Shown here: positions 12,079-24,572 of the stretch, in pieces
Layout of the letters: each line of letters opens with the position of its first letter
Position numbering within the stretch: the stretch's first letter is position 1
Notes under the pieces: generated by a model
Databases searched by the model: none
What the model was told of the DNA's origin: nothing
What the model saw: the letters and a program-made list of their open reading frames with translations, nothing else
Program-made: the position numbers and the translations under genes
DNA from: Nephromyces sp. MM_2019
Lineage: Eukaryota; Apicomplexa; Aconoidasida; Nephromycida
Assembly (NCBI GenBank): GCA_015657535.1
Contig: JADHZB010000477.1
Span: 12,397-68,647, forward strand
Direction: 5' to 3'
Length of the DNA: 56,251 nt

Positions 12079-15000
12079 TTAAATAAAATTATTGGGTTGT
12101 AGTTTTCTATTGTATCTTTGTACATGAGAAGGTAATAAATGTTGCATATGCTTCGAATTGTACCTCTCATTATCACTTTGAATAACAACAGGCAAACCCA
12201 ATCGATTATTTGGGATTCTTATCGGTATGGGCTGGGACATTGAGTGTGGGTGCATGTGATTGATCATTGGATGAAACTTGGCATGAATAGGGGGTTGAAA
12301 TTGTCTCGGAAATGGGTTGTGGATGGCTCCATTAGGCAGTACAGTAGTGTTTGATAAACATAGTTGGTTGAAATGAGTTGATTGGACTTTTGAATACATA
12401 TTTAAATATTGAGGATGTTGCACAAACTTTTTAAGATAAGGTACACCCCTTGGTATCTGAATTGATTACATATTTAGAAAATCTTTGGAATTCTACGAGA
12501 AAAATTAAGGCAATGTTGTTTAATTAATATTGTTATCAATGCTTTATACTAGAAAAGCTTAATTGGAAGAGTTGTAACTCAATGAAATTTGCTATCAATA
12601 TTTTGTGCTAGAAAAACTTAATTGGAAGAGTTGTAGTTTGATGTAGTTTGTACTAGAAATTTTAAGCTCTAGAGGGTAGTAGTGTAAAGGTTAAAATGCT
12701 AATAGTAATATTATTAGGTTTTTGGAAAGTTCACTTTTACCAATAAGAGATCGTAATTTGTTTGTGTTGATATACCATTGTGTGTGTGTGTAGGATAGGT
12801 ATGCCCATGATGACTTGTGCTAGAAAAGTTCGTGTAATTGAAATTGGGGTATATGTTTGGAGGTATAGATGCGTGTGTAGATGTCTCTGAAAACTTGGGA
12901 TTCTTTTCAAGTTTAGTATTACTAGGCCCTTCAAAAGAAGTATCAGGAAAAATTGTTTTATCCGATTGTGAGCTAACTGAGCGTTTATTGAGATCAGAAA
13001 AAAGAATTTCACTATCTTTACCTATAAATTCATCAGATTTCAATTGTTTATGTATTGTTTCTAGCGAGTTTTGCGATGATAAAATAGGTGGTGAAGCAAT
13101 AGTTGGTGGCATAACTGGGAAACCTTTGTAAGGTGAGCTTGAAGATTCTTGTGTTTCACTTTCATTAGACGGTGTATCTACATCTCCTTCTTCAAATGTT
13201 GGTTTGAAAAAATCTTCATTTTCTTGAGTTTTATTTGATGTTGTAGTTGTAGCTGTTTGATGGGAAGCCAGAAGATTCATATTTCTAAATTCTGTATCAA
13301 TTCCTTCTAATTTCCTTAATAGTTTATATTCAATAGTTTCTAATGCTGATATAATTACTACAGGTGCAGGTTTAGTTTCGGAGATTTCTATTGAAATAGA
13401 ATAAAATTGAAACGTAATGCGTGTGTAAATATTTGATTGTGAGTTCAATGTAATGAAATTTGTATTTAATTAAAAGTGTGTTATTGAATGAGTGATAAGA
13501 TAGTGTATTATTCGCTCTAATATGAGATTTTTAGCATACTTCATTTATATTTATTCGGTTTTATATTATTTATATAAACTAATCACTTACTTAGGGATTG
13601 TTGGTGTATGTAAAGTTGAATTCCGTCTAAATCTTTATCACTACCCGTTACTTCAATGTTTTCAATATATTGATATATAATACTTTTGCAAGCCCTTAAT
13701 ACAGATACACCCGATGTTATCAAAGACTGTCAACAAGTACACATTTTTAAAGTTTATTATTATGTCATATATAGATATAAATATATATATATATATATAT
13801 CTATGTAGGTCACGAAATGAGTTTAAAAACAAAAAATTAGAGATTTATATTTGCTATATATAGTTAAGCCATAATTTTACACATATAACAAAATTTAAAT
13901 GGTAATTCAGTGTATTCATAAGGTATTTGAATTATAATTACAAGGGGTACTGGGTTAATCTTAGTTTGAATGAGTTCAAGGAAAATTTCATGTGGGTTGT
14001 TAGGGGGTGTGGGTATATTTCTTTTAGTTAGCAACCAATTCTTAATAAACTGATTTGTTGATATACTAAGAGTCGCTTTTGAAAATGCCGAAATGAACTC
14101 ATCGCTCAGATTCGTTGAAATCATTTTGTTAACAAAATCAAAGAGGGTAAACTGAATAGGCATACACAAGCACACAAAAATATATATATCTATATATTGG
14201 AAGTTTAAAATCTACACAATTTTTTAAACCTCAAAGTGTTGGTTTTTAAAAAATATATAATTAAGTGCAATCTATTATATATAATGAAGGTTGTTTATAG
14301 AAAATAAATTGAAAGAAATATGTGTAATGCATAAAAAAGATCAACTAGAAAATGTGTATATATCCACATGTGAGATATAAAATTACTTACCAATTGAGAA
14401 GGTTGCATAGAAAGGTTTTCATTCTGTGTGTTGAAATTTTCAAAAGGCCTAAATAGAAAAAGGTATATGTACACAATTTATAGTTATTAAGAGTGATGTA
14501 TACATATATAAGTTCAATTCAATCTAATTCATAATATATACAACATACACACTCTTGTATAAATATATATACATCTGCACAGTATAAATATAAAATAAGC
14601 ACACACGCAAAAGTGTACAGTCAAAGTGTGTTGTGTGTTAGAATGTTAAAACATAATTAAATAGGTTTATGGATATATAAAAATCACACACACTCAATTT
14701 TAACTCAAACCTTGCAGAATCATACAGTGGTCCAGATAAGGTAGGGTTATTCATCTCTGATTGTGTCTGTGTAAAATTATTGATAAAATCAAATGAATGT
14801 GAATTTAGATATGATTTTGATTTGCTCAGATGTGGCTTAGCGAAACGAAAATATTTCAACATAGGCCTATTCCTTCTATGCTGAATAGGCTGATTATTAT
14901 TCATCCTATAAATAAATACAATTATTCATTATAATTAAATAATATATGTAAATAGAATTACATATATGTAATTTATATGAGGTTATAAATTAATATACAC

Positions 15001-17978
15001 ACATTATACATACAAGCATATAAATGAAAATCTACACGTAAACTTAAATTTATCTATATACACACATACGTCATGTTATAAATATATTAAAATCGTAGAG
15101 ATTTTTGTCATAGGTATATACAATGTCAATAGTCGATGCTCTCCATGTATATATATATATGTGTGTGTGAATGTGAGTGTTTATGTTTTATATCACCTTC
15201 GTTGATCAAAAGGAGAATCATCTGAAGACTGTGAGCTATAACCAATAAAATCTTCACACTCTGTATTGCTAAGACTAGCCTGTGAGTTCTAACATAATAA
15301 ATAATTCATTTCTATGTGCATGTAATATCACCAAATTAACTCATATATATTATCTGTATAAGCCTATTGCATAAATATAAACACATTTTTATACTCTTTT
15401 TCTAAACTATACATAGATATATACATATCATTTGACTATATCATTCTTATATATATACACACATACAAACATATAAGCATATGCACACTCCAACACACCC
15501 ACATAGACATATACAGAATAGTATGCTTCATTACAAAGTGAATGATATATAATTTATATCTCTAGATATCAATGCTCTATAAGGTAAAGATATATTTGAT
15601 AGGTGTGTGTCATTTCATCACAAAATCATACAAAAAAGGTACACACACACAGTAGTTAAATACATATACACACATTTTACACATAAAATACTCACCACCA
15701 ATTTATTTATACTACAGTTATTATCTGCAGATAATCTTTGTTGTTCTAAGTTAGCCAACCAAGGTGAATGTTTGTCAAATATTTGCTCACAAAATGTGTA
15801 AATTGTTGACTGAAAAACTAATTTTGGTGTGTAAAAATTAATGTGTTGTTGTAAGTACAGTATAGAGGAGTTGGTGGCCAGCAGATTGCTATTAGTCTTG
15901 CGTACAGGGGATTCTAAGCTTACAGAGTTTTCATCTTGTTGCCTATATAATGTGTATGTGCGTGTGAGTTTATTGTGTGTGTGTGTTGTATGTGTGTTGT
16001 GTATTGTGTGTTGTATATTGTCTGTGTTGTGTGTTGTGTGGTGTGTTATGTGTTATATATATATATATATAATTGTGTGAAGATATATATGGATGTCTTC
16101 ATATGTATATATAACTCTGTGTGTAAATATCAGTGTGTGCTTTGAAGGAGAGTGGATATGTATATACATATTAAGTGTGTGTGTTATTATTAGGTGTATT
16201 TATTTAGATGAAATACATGAGTTGTGGTGATTCATATACAGGTCTACGTCTTTGTATATATGTCTTATACTCCACACATATGTAACTATAAAGTTCATAT
16301 ACTATATCAATATATAGATCGAAAAAATTTATACACACACCCGTTATCAGTATGATTTGGAGAGTCTGTGGGAATTTCATTATTACACACATTGTTATCA
16401 ATATCAATACCCTTAAATAAGTTCACACGTTCTGCGTGGCTAATAGGCTTACACCAACCATCAGAAATAATATCTGCAATCATACATGTAAGAAATAGTT
16501 GGCTTTGTATGATTTCCTTATTAGTTATTGTGTGTGTATTTGTTGGCCTGTGTGAAGGTTGTACTTGGTGTGGAGATGTGTTTGTAGCATTTGTGTTTGC
16601 AGTCTGTGCGTGTGTAGCCTGTGTGTATGTAGTCTGTGTTTGTGCAGTCTGTGTGTGTGTACTAGGTGTGTGTGTATGATCTGAATCTATAGATGGATGA
16701 TCACTATTTGAAGTAGATAAATTTGAATTTGAATTTATTTTGGGGGCCACATCATTGTTCTGTGTGTGTATGTTTATTATTGGTTGAATCAAAATCCCTT
16801 TCTGGTAAGATGGGTTGTAAATTTGACGAGGGAACATACGGCAAGGTGTGTGTAAACAGGGTGTCTTATTATATGAAACCATAAACCTATAATATTGTGG
16901 TGTAGAATATAAGAGATGTGATGTATATGATATGTAGCTCCATGTATACATAATAAATCTATATTCTATATTTAGGTTTAACATATAAATTTCAGAAAAA
17001 GAGTGTACGTACCTTTGATAAAACATTGCATGGTTTTGATGAAATAAAGCACAAAAAAATTGATCCCAACCTAATATAAAAAGTAATTATATATTTCATA
17101 ATCATTCAAAAAGTTGTGTGTGGATGTGTGTATATATACTACATATATATATATATATATATATTTATGTATTAAAAGAATTACTTATGTATGTAAAAGT
17201 AAAATAAATGATATATAGAATATAAAAAAATTCCTTCATTGGTTACACATATTAGCATTATATAGTGTTTCTTGTACTCATTTATATACATTACACATCA
17301 CCCATAATCGAAATACACACGCATAAACATGTACAGGAAATAGATGCACACAATTTCAAACAAAAAGATACAGGTGATAGCATACTACAAGGATTACAAA
17401 GAAATTTACACATTTAACAGAGCTCATTCACATAGAGTGATAACCAAAGACATAGAAATACACACACAAAATTATATAAATAAATAAATAAGATATACAG
17501 ACTAGCACATCATTTACCCTACTTATCAAAACCTTATACATATATACACACCAAAAGTAAATAGGGCCTTTTCATTGGGTGATAAAATACTAATACAGGG
17601 GTAAGGGTGTGTGTAAAATACAAATGAAATACTATACAAGGCAAATGTGTGTGCCAAAGATATCTGCCTTTTAATTATTTCATTTTCATTACTCAATTTG
17701 AGACAAGCAGAGAGTAACCATTCAGACTAACACACACATACACACACAGAATAAAGTTATTTTTATGTCTATATATAACTAGGACTTATATTTGTGAATT
17801 ATGTTTATACAATACATAAATATTTGTTATTATTCATAAGCAAATAAATCACACAAATATTAAGAAGCATGCATATACAGCATCGGAACAATATATATTC
17901 ACACACATATATATCATTGAATTTATACACACACACACATACATACACACACACACATACATACACACACACACACAC

Positions 17979-18017
<39 letters not shown>

Positions 18018-18465
18018 AAACACACATTCACACACACAAATATACAAAAACAAACACAAACACACGCACACACGCATACACAAACGCACACATACAAATA
18101 TACACGCACATATACACACATACACATATACAAACATACTATCACATAAATACACACACATACATACACACACGCACATGATATACAAGGTGTGTGTAGA
18201 TCAATATAACGTACAATAAGTTCGAGGGGTGGGTGTGGGGGCACAAAAATTGGGAAAACGAGAAAATCGGGAAATGGGAAAATTGAGGAGCGTGAAAATT
18301 TACTTTTATTACTAAGTGACATAACCTTATAACCATCTAATCGACCTAATTCATCCTAAGTTACACACATATATATATATATATCAAAGATCTACATACA
18401 TACACACACACACAAATGTATATATATATTTGTATCAAATATCTACACACATACACACACACACA

Positions 18466-18504
<39 letters not shown>

Positions 18505-18737
18505 TATCTTTACACAAACATATATATGTATATTTATGTGTGTGTGTGTTTTAAAAGTGTTACAGATAAGTGTGTATATATAAATTTGGTTTACCATGTG
18601 TGTAGCTATAAACCTACTTTCCATCAAGAAATTATACACATCATCAAATGATTATTAACATATTTGTGGGTATACATGTCAGTATAATATATGTATATAT
18701 ATATATGTGTGTGTATGTGTATCAGTTTATGTATGTA

Positions 18738-18768
<31 letters not shown>

Positions 18769-19687
18769 TATATAAATTTTGCTTGTGTGTTTTATTTGTT
18801 TGTTACCTTTCCATTTATATAGAAAACAAAATCGCCTACTAGGAAACCATGTATCAGCCAACTATAGTCATCACATGATTTGAAGACAGCTTCCACACTA
18901 ATCTAAATTATAAATAGTACACACACACACACACTCATGTTCATACATACAGACAAGCCATTTACACATCATATAATAATAAACAAAACGTGTATATTTA
19001 CATAGTAATTGCTTGTGTGTAGATTGACTTACTGAAGGGAAATTGATGTAATAATATTTATTTATCCACTCTTGAAAGTCACACAGTTTCTCTAAAAAAC
19101 GTGCAAATATGTATTAGTCAATGTGTGTGTAAGTGCAGGTTACTCGGTGTGTGTTAGTGTGCATTAGTGAAAGTATGTGTAAGTGTTTATTAGTTAAGGT
19201 GTGTTTGAGTGTGCATCAGTGAAAGTGTGTTTTAGTATGTATTAGTCAAGGTATGTGTAAATGTGTGTTGTGGTAGGTATGTGTAAGTGTGTATTAGTAG
19301 ATGTTTGTGTAAGGTTTTATATCAAAGATTAATTTGATAAGTTTTAAGAATATGTAAGAAGATATGAAAATATTGCTAACTTATGTAAAGAGGGTCAGAT
19401 ATACAAAGAGGATAACTGTGTGTACTTTAGGAGTGTTTAAAGGTGTATAATTTGCTTAATTGGGTTAAAACATATGTGTGTGTGTGGTGGAATATTGTCT
19501 AATAAATGTGTGTATAAAAAATTTGGGTATATAAAAGAGGTTTATATATACACACACATACCATGATAGCCCCAATTGAATTGATCATCCTGTAAACAGC
19601 TTGCCCTTATATCCCTTAAAAACTCATAAAAATTGGCCTTTAAGAGTGAAAATATCGTGGGTAAGTCTCTATAAAAATGTGTGTGTA

Positions 19688-19718
<31 letters not shown>

Positions 19719-22020
19719 ATTTATAAATTTTAAACCGTATAAGTTATAGGTATTTGTGTATAAAGATTAGGTAAATGTTTATATATTGTTTGTACCGGAA
19801 TGCATCAAAGGGGGACAATGAACTGGTTGGTTTGGTTGTCTGAGAAAATAAATAATTTTACACACATATTCATAAAAATGATTGATTGTGTGAAAAATTA
19901 TTTACACATACACATAAGCTAAGAATCAAGGGATAGTTAGTGTTTATAGTATTTTATGTTATATATAAGGGGTGGCCATGTTTGTAGTACTCATGTAGAT
20001 CATATAAATAAATATTATATATATGTGTGTATATATATATGTTTGTGTAATGTTCATATATATCAAATATGCGAATATTATAATGTGCTTGTTGTATGTG
20101 TGTGTGTTTAAGATGTGTATAAATATATTGTATTTGTGTGTTCACAAATATATATATATATATATATATGTATTTTTATGTATGTTATGATGTGTTAATT
20201 GTATGCGTGTGTGTGTGTAAGATGAATAAATATATATATATATTGATTGTGATAGTTTCTTGTGTGTAGATGGATGGCTAACTATATTTGAGAGTGAAGT
20301 CCTTGGTAAGGTATTGGCCTCACTCTTTGATTGAATAGCGATTACTAAATTATTCAAAATAAAATAGTGTATGTGTGTGTATTTGTGAGTGTATTGGTGT
20401 AGTGTGTGTATGTGTTGGTATGTGTGATTATAGTACTTGTCTATGTGTGTATAATGTGCATGAATGTGCCTATAGTATGTGTAAATGTGTGTATATAGTG
20501 CGTAGGAGTGTGTATATACTGTGAGTGTGCGTGTATTGTGTGTATGTATATAATGTGTGTGTGTATATAAATATTTATACTTTGGAGTGTATCAGAAAAC
20601 TCTATAACAAGTTGTAATGTGTGAATATATGTGTGGTTAAAATTGGAGGTTTTTAAGGCGATTTTATTTCTTTTAATAATTATAGCAAATGATAGTTTTA
20701 TGTGTGTAACTTGTGTGTAATATATATTTTAATTTTTAAATATAAAATAGTGTGCATGGATATTACATGTTGTAATCTGTTTAAGTAGTCCACGGTTTAG
20801 GTGTACTTTTGTTTGCTAAAATTTTATATAAATTATATACAAATTTTAATAAAATGTGTGTGTACAGTCGAGTTTGTTTACAAAGGGATTGAGTGTGTGT
20901 TACAAAAAAATTCTATCTGTAGTATATTATTGTTTGTGAGTGTGTGTGTAAAATGAGATGTATTTTGGTGTGTAGATTATAACAATTGCATCTGGGTATG
21001 TATATCATGTGAGTGCTGTGCGTGTATTTTATACTAGATTAGAAGTGTTATATAAAAAGGTATATGTCTTTCCATTTGTGTGTGTGTGTATGCTATATTT
21101 ATATAATATGAGTGTGTGTGTATGTGTGCCTGAGCGTGTTTGTGTGTGTGTGTGTGTGAAAAGTAGGTAGATGTTTAAGTATATGTTTTAAATTTATGGA
21201 ATTATATACTATGTGTTAGATATGTGTATATATTCGTACTCATATAAACTGTGTGTATTTGAAAGCAATTTTTTTATGTGTAATGTTCCTTATATGAAAT
21301 AGATGAGAATATGTGTATATTCGAAATAAGCTATGATTTTTCTTAGTAATATTTATGAGATTTGTGTGTGTGTGTATAACTAACCTTCATATTAATGTTA
21401 TACAATTTGATGAATTGATCAATAGTGGGTCGAAATATTTCAATCCTGGGATGGTTCAGATAGATCTAATATATGTGATACACACACACACATAAACACA
21501 TAAATAAAAATATATATATTTATGTGTTTGTTTTGGGATTGTTTAAGTGCGCAAATTTTTAGTAGTTATGTTATTTATTGGTGCTGTAAAATGAGTGTGT
21601 ATAATAATAAATTTTAGCTACAATTGTTTTATATGTTAATGTATGTGTTTTATGTGTGTGTGTTTGTATGTGTATGTGTGTGAGGATTTTCTTGTGTGTG
21701 TTTTATGCATGTATGAATGTGTGTATATTTGTATGTATGTATGGGCGTATGTATATGTGTGTCTATGTGTGTGTCTATGTGTGTGTCTATGTGTGTATGT
21801 GTGTGTGTATGTGTGTATGTATGTGTGTGCGTATGTGTGTTTGTATGCGTGTTACCTTAGTACGGTAGAGGTTATTGTTAATTATTGAATTGGGAAAATG
21901 TAAGTGTTGAAATGGTCGAATTTTTTGTTTTATAAGGCGTCGAATTGGTTTTACAACATCATAGATAAAATTAAAATCATCATGACCTACATTCTCTGGG
22001 AAATGGCCCTTAATATACAA

Positions 22021-22054
<34 letters not shown>

Positions 22055-24572
22055 TTGTAGTGTGTGAGTGTAGTGTGTGTGAGGAATTATGTGTGTGAGT
22101 AATTGTGTGTGTGCTATATAAATTTATATATATCCTGTTTAATAAAATGAATATGCAGTCAATATTGGAATTGTGGAAATATTTAGTTTTATACACTGGC
22201 TAATCTAGGATGTATTTTCTTGTAATCTAAGAACATCTTCAATGAGCCAGACCAATCAAATAATTTATCCTTCTTGCCTTTAACACACACATACACACAT
22301 ATATATATGCACACATACACACAGACATATATGAAGAGTTGTATACATACAATTGTTATATATATACATGTGTATAGGATGGGTAGAAATTATATATATG
22401 TGTGTAAGTTAAATTATTTATTTATAAATCTGAGTACCCTAAATTGTATAGGAAAAAATGCTTTTAGTTCGAATATTAAATATATATATTTATAATTATG
22501 TGTATCCAAATATGAATTTGTTTGGGTTTGTATGTATAAATTTGTGTATGTTCATATATAAATTTGTTTTTATAATCATATATAAATAATTTGATTTCAT
22601 AGTGGTGTGTATGTATATATATATATATATATATATATAAATATATTTAAATGATAGGTAAATACCATGTATCCACAGTATTGGGCAGTGGCATTGTTTT
22701 GTTTCTTTATCAACGTTCCAGCGTTCACTAACTAACAATTTGGCTAAGAAATCGGGGATTAAAGCACTTGCAGCATGTGTAATCGATCTGTATGGACACT
22801 GTAGTTACATAATAAAATTTTAGATAAATTATGTGTGAACAAACAAATTCAGTGATATGAATAAGATGAATTATGTGTGTATACACAAATTGTTAGAAGT
22901 GTAGTAGGGTTTAAATAAGTATAAATTATAAAAGTATATATACATGAGTACCAATATAATTTGAAAAGACCTCTATATGTGAGGTTTTATGTGTGTTCCA
23001 AACTAACAAGATATATAGCTCAAATAAGTTTATAGTGTGTAAGCACATTTATAGATTATATGAAAATATATCTGTATATATAGTTTAGAGTGTGTAGCCC
23101 CATTTATAGGTTGTATATAGTATATGAAAATATATGTGTATATATAGCTTAGAGTATGTAATCACATTTATAAGTTGAATAGATTATATGAAATTAAGTG
23201 TGTATGTAGTTCAAAGTGTGTTATCACATTTATAGGTTGTATAATAAAAATGTGTATATAGTCTAAATGTATATATATATATATATTTACCTGAAGGATA
23301 AGGCCTCCAAGTTGGGCTTTTCTAGATAATTGAACAGCAAGGCGAGTTAGGGGGCCTGTACCAATCGACATACCCCACAACAATAACCTATGAATTGGCC
23401 AACCCAACTCCATTAATACAAATTTTAACACATCTTGCAAACATCGATCAACAGTTGCTTCATTAGAGGTCCCAGGATATTTACCATACCCTTTATATTT
23501 CAATATAATTATGGGCAAAATGTGTGTGGGTGTATGGGTGTGTCAAAAAACAATGTTTTGAAAAATGATGTGTGTATCAACAATTGGTGTTTGTATTAAA
23601 AATTGTTTCTATGTGTCAAAAATTGGTATGTCAAAAGGTGATATGTAGAAGAATTGTTTGTTAAAAAAGTTGTTTGTCAGAAAAATGATGTGTTTGCCAA
23701 AGAAAAGGTTTTATGGATATTCAAGCACTTATAGCTATGTTTAACAATAAAAACATTTTAAATTATATATAAACACACATATATATAAAGATATTATATC
23801 TCCAAGATGTTTACACCTGTGAATCAGTATGTGAATCAGTATGCACACGTGATTTAAGCATAAATTAATCCCGTCAAATAAAAATTTGGTTCCAATATAT
23901 ACCTGGAAAATCAAAAGCCAAGATATGGGCATGAAGCTTATTGGCACAAAGTTTTAGAACATCATATGCGTCACCTATTTAGTAATATGCACATATAGAT
24001 GTGGATGTGTGTATATTTCAAGTTAAGCAAAATTACATAATTCATGTGTTTCTTATGTGCATAGAATAAATGTGTGTGTAGATTTTGAGAAGGTTATGCT
24101 AATGTCTTTAAAATCCTAATTTATCTTATTATACACATCCAAATCACAGATAATTCGTATCTTAAATGTAATTCAATATGAATCTATATTTTATTTAAGA
24201 CTTAATTGATATGTGATGAAATGAATTCATATCATCTCTGATTGGAATCTAATCTGCTGCTATAAAGTGTGTAAATTTCTAGTGCAAATATGTATGCAAA
24301 TTGTATATGATAATCATTGAGATAAAAACTATCAGTTAATTGTGTATTTTTGGTCATTACACACCAATGTCTGTCCCATTCCCATGAGCATGAATAATGA
24401 GGTAGTAACCGCCATTATTAGGTTGAATAAGGACCGATGGGATGTGATAAGATTTCTGTGTATTTGTGAACTCATCATAAGTTGGGATCATAAGCATATC
24501 AGGGAATGAAGTTAGTTGGTATCCACTGTGTGTACCGGGAAACATCACAATATCAACCAAATTTCTGATCAT
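12079..24572 (-). CDS. ABHD17-like serine hydrolase with a very long unknown C-terminal extension, 25 exons
   Basis: Exons, 5' to 3': 24365-24572, 23903-23974, 23291-23490, 22666-22798, 22195-22277, 21856-22008, 21385-21465, 20283-20324, 19796-19839, 19562-19668, 19033-19091, 18807-18902, 18595-18613, 18215-18345, 17552-17726, 17013-17070, 16341-16886, 15696-15942, 15197-15288, 14711-14905, 14391-14448, 13883-14151, 13591-13694, 12741-13387, 12079-12426. All junctions keep phase, giving 1388 residues. Residues 1 to about 260 are an alpha/beta hydrolase of the ABHD17/Bem46 type: oxyanion motif HAHGNGTDIG, nucleophile elbow WGMSIGTG (Ser135), acid in IHGKKD (Asp208) and base in VGHDDF (His241). 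Related animal enzymes remove palmitate from proteins. The rest is unrecognised. It has short Trp/Tyr-rich helical segments, a Thr/His/Gln repeat (about 616-680) and Ser/Pro/Asn-rich disordered ends. The hydrolase part is firm. A second gene could in principle begin inside the chain, but I found no internal stop-and-start forcing one. Confidence 0.8.
12533..12660. repeat. 59-bp imperfect tandem duplication in the last intron of the hydrolase gene
   Basis: Two copies of a unit beginning TATCAAT and containing CTAGAAAAGCTTAATTGGAA start at 12534 and 12593. A partial third core (TACTAGAAATTTTAAGC) follows at 12651. Confidence 0.75.
16510..16700 (-). repeat. CA-repeat-derived coding low-complexity tract (Thr/His/Gln)
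   Basis: Within the exon at 16341-16886 the coding strand is a degenerate ACACACAC/ACACAGRCT array. It translates as HTHTPSTHTQTAQTQTTYTQ followed by Ala/Thr/Asn-rich variants. The frame stays open through the array, so it encodes a disordered linker and does not interrupt the gene. Confidence 0.75.
17921..18180. repeat. Compound (CA)n/(AT)n/(CACG) microsatellite
   Basis: (CA)n interrupted by CATA to about 17980, then (AT)n to about 18014, then CA-rich sequence with ACGCACA variants to about 18180. It lies in the intron between exons 18215-18345 and 17552-17726 of the hydrolase gene. Apparent Cys/Val/Tyr or Thr/His open frames here are translations of the repeat. Confidence 0.9.
18467..18501. 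repeat. (AT)n microsatellite
   Basis: About 16 AT units next to CA-rich sequence, in the intron between exons 18595-18613 and 18215-18345. Confidence 0.9.
18729..18769. repeat. (GTAT)n-(GT)n microsatellite
   Basis: GTAT units pass into a pure (GT)n run. It is intronic in the hydrolase gene. Confidence 0.9.
19121..19315. repeat. Degenerate minisatellite, about 38-bp unit
   Basis: About five copies of a unit resembling GTGTGTAAGTGTRTATTAGT with spacer. It lies in the intron between exons 19562-19668 and 19033-19091. Confidence 0.7.
21640..21850. repeat. GT/GTAT/GTCTAT-rich microsatellite tract
   Basis: Long run of TATGTGTGTG variants, including three TGTGTGTCTA blocks. It abuts the 3' border of the exon at 21856-22008. 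The Cys/Val-rich open frames on the + strand are repeat translations. Confidence 0.85.
23027..23270. repeat. Minisatellite, four 53-64-bp units
   Basis: Units start near 23027, 23081, 23144 and 23206. Each has the order TAGTTTAGAGTGTGTA, then CACATTTATAGGTTGTA, then an ATATGAAAATATATGTGTAT-like end, with substitutions and small indels. It lies in the intron between exons 23291-23490 and 22666-22798. Confidence 0.8.
23532..23705. repeat. Degenerate short-unit repeat (TGTCAAAAATTG-like)
   Basis: Six to eight diverged copies of a roughly 24-30-bp unit based on GTGTCAAAAATTG / TTTGTCAGAAAAATGATG. It lies in the intron between exons 23903-23974 and 23291-23490. Confidence 0.55.

Noticed and set aside
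12838..13131. 97-codon + strand frame
   Set aside because: Antisense shadow of the Ser/Pro-rich hydrolase-gene exon 12741-13387.
15607..16080. + strand frames at 15607-15801 and 15841-16080
   Set aside because: Antisense to the coding exon 15696-15942 and, beyond it, translation of GTGTG repeats.
17849..18336. Overlapping Cys/Val/Tyr-rich and Thr/His-rich open frames on both strands
   Set aside because: They are translations of the (CA)n/(AT)n microsatellite. Only 18215-18345 on the minus strand is kept, as an exon of the hydrolase gene.
21643..21888. Cys/Val/Met-rich open frames on the + strand
   Set aside because: They come from a GT-rich repeat with no sequence complexity, on the opposite strand from the hydrolase exon at 21856-22008.
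22189..22277. Ending the hydrolase at the TAA after IHPRLASV (233 residues)
   Set aside because: That would leave out the catalytic His. A GTATAA donor at 22194 joins in phase to the exon at 21856-22008, which carries VGHDDF.
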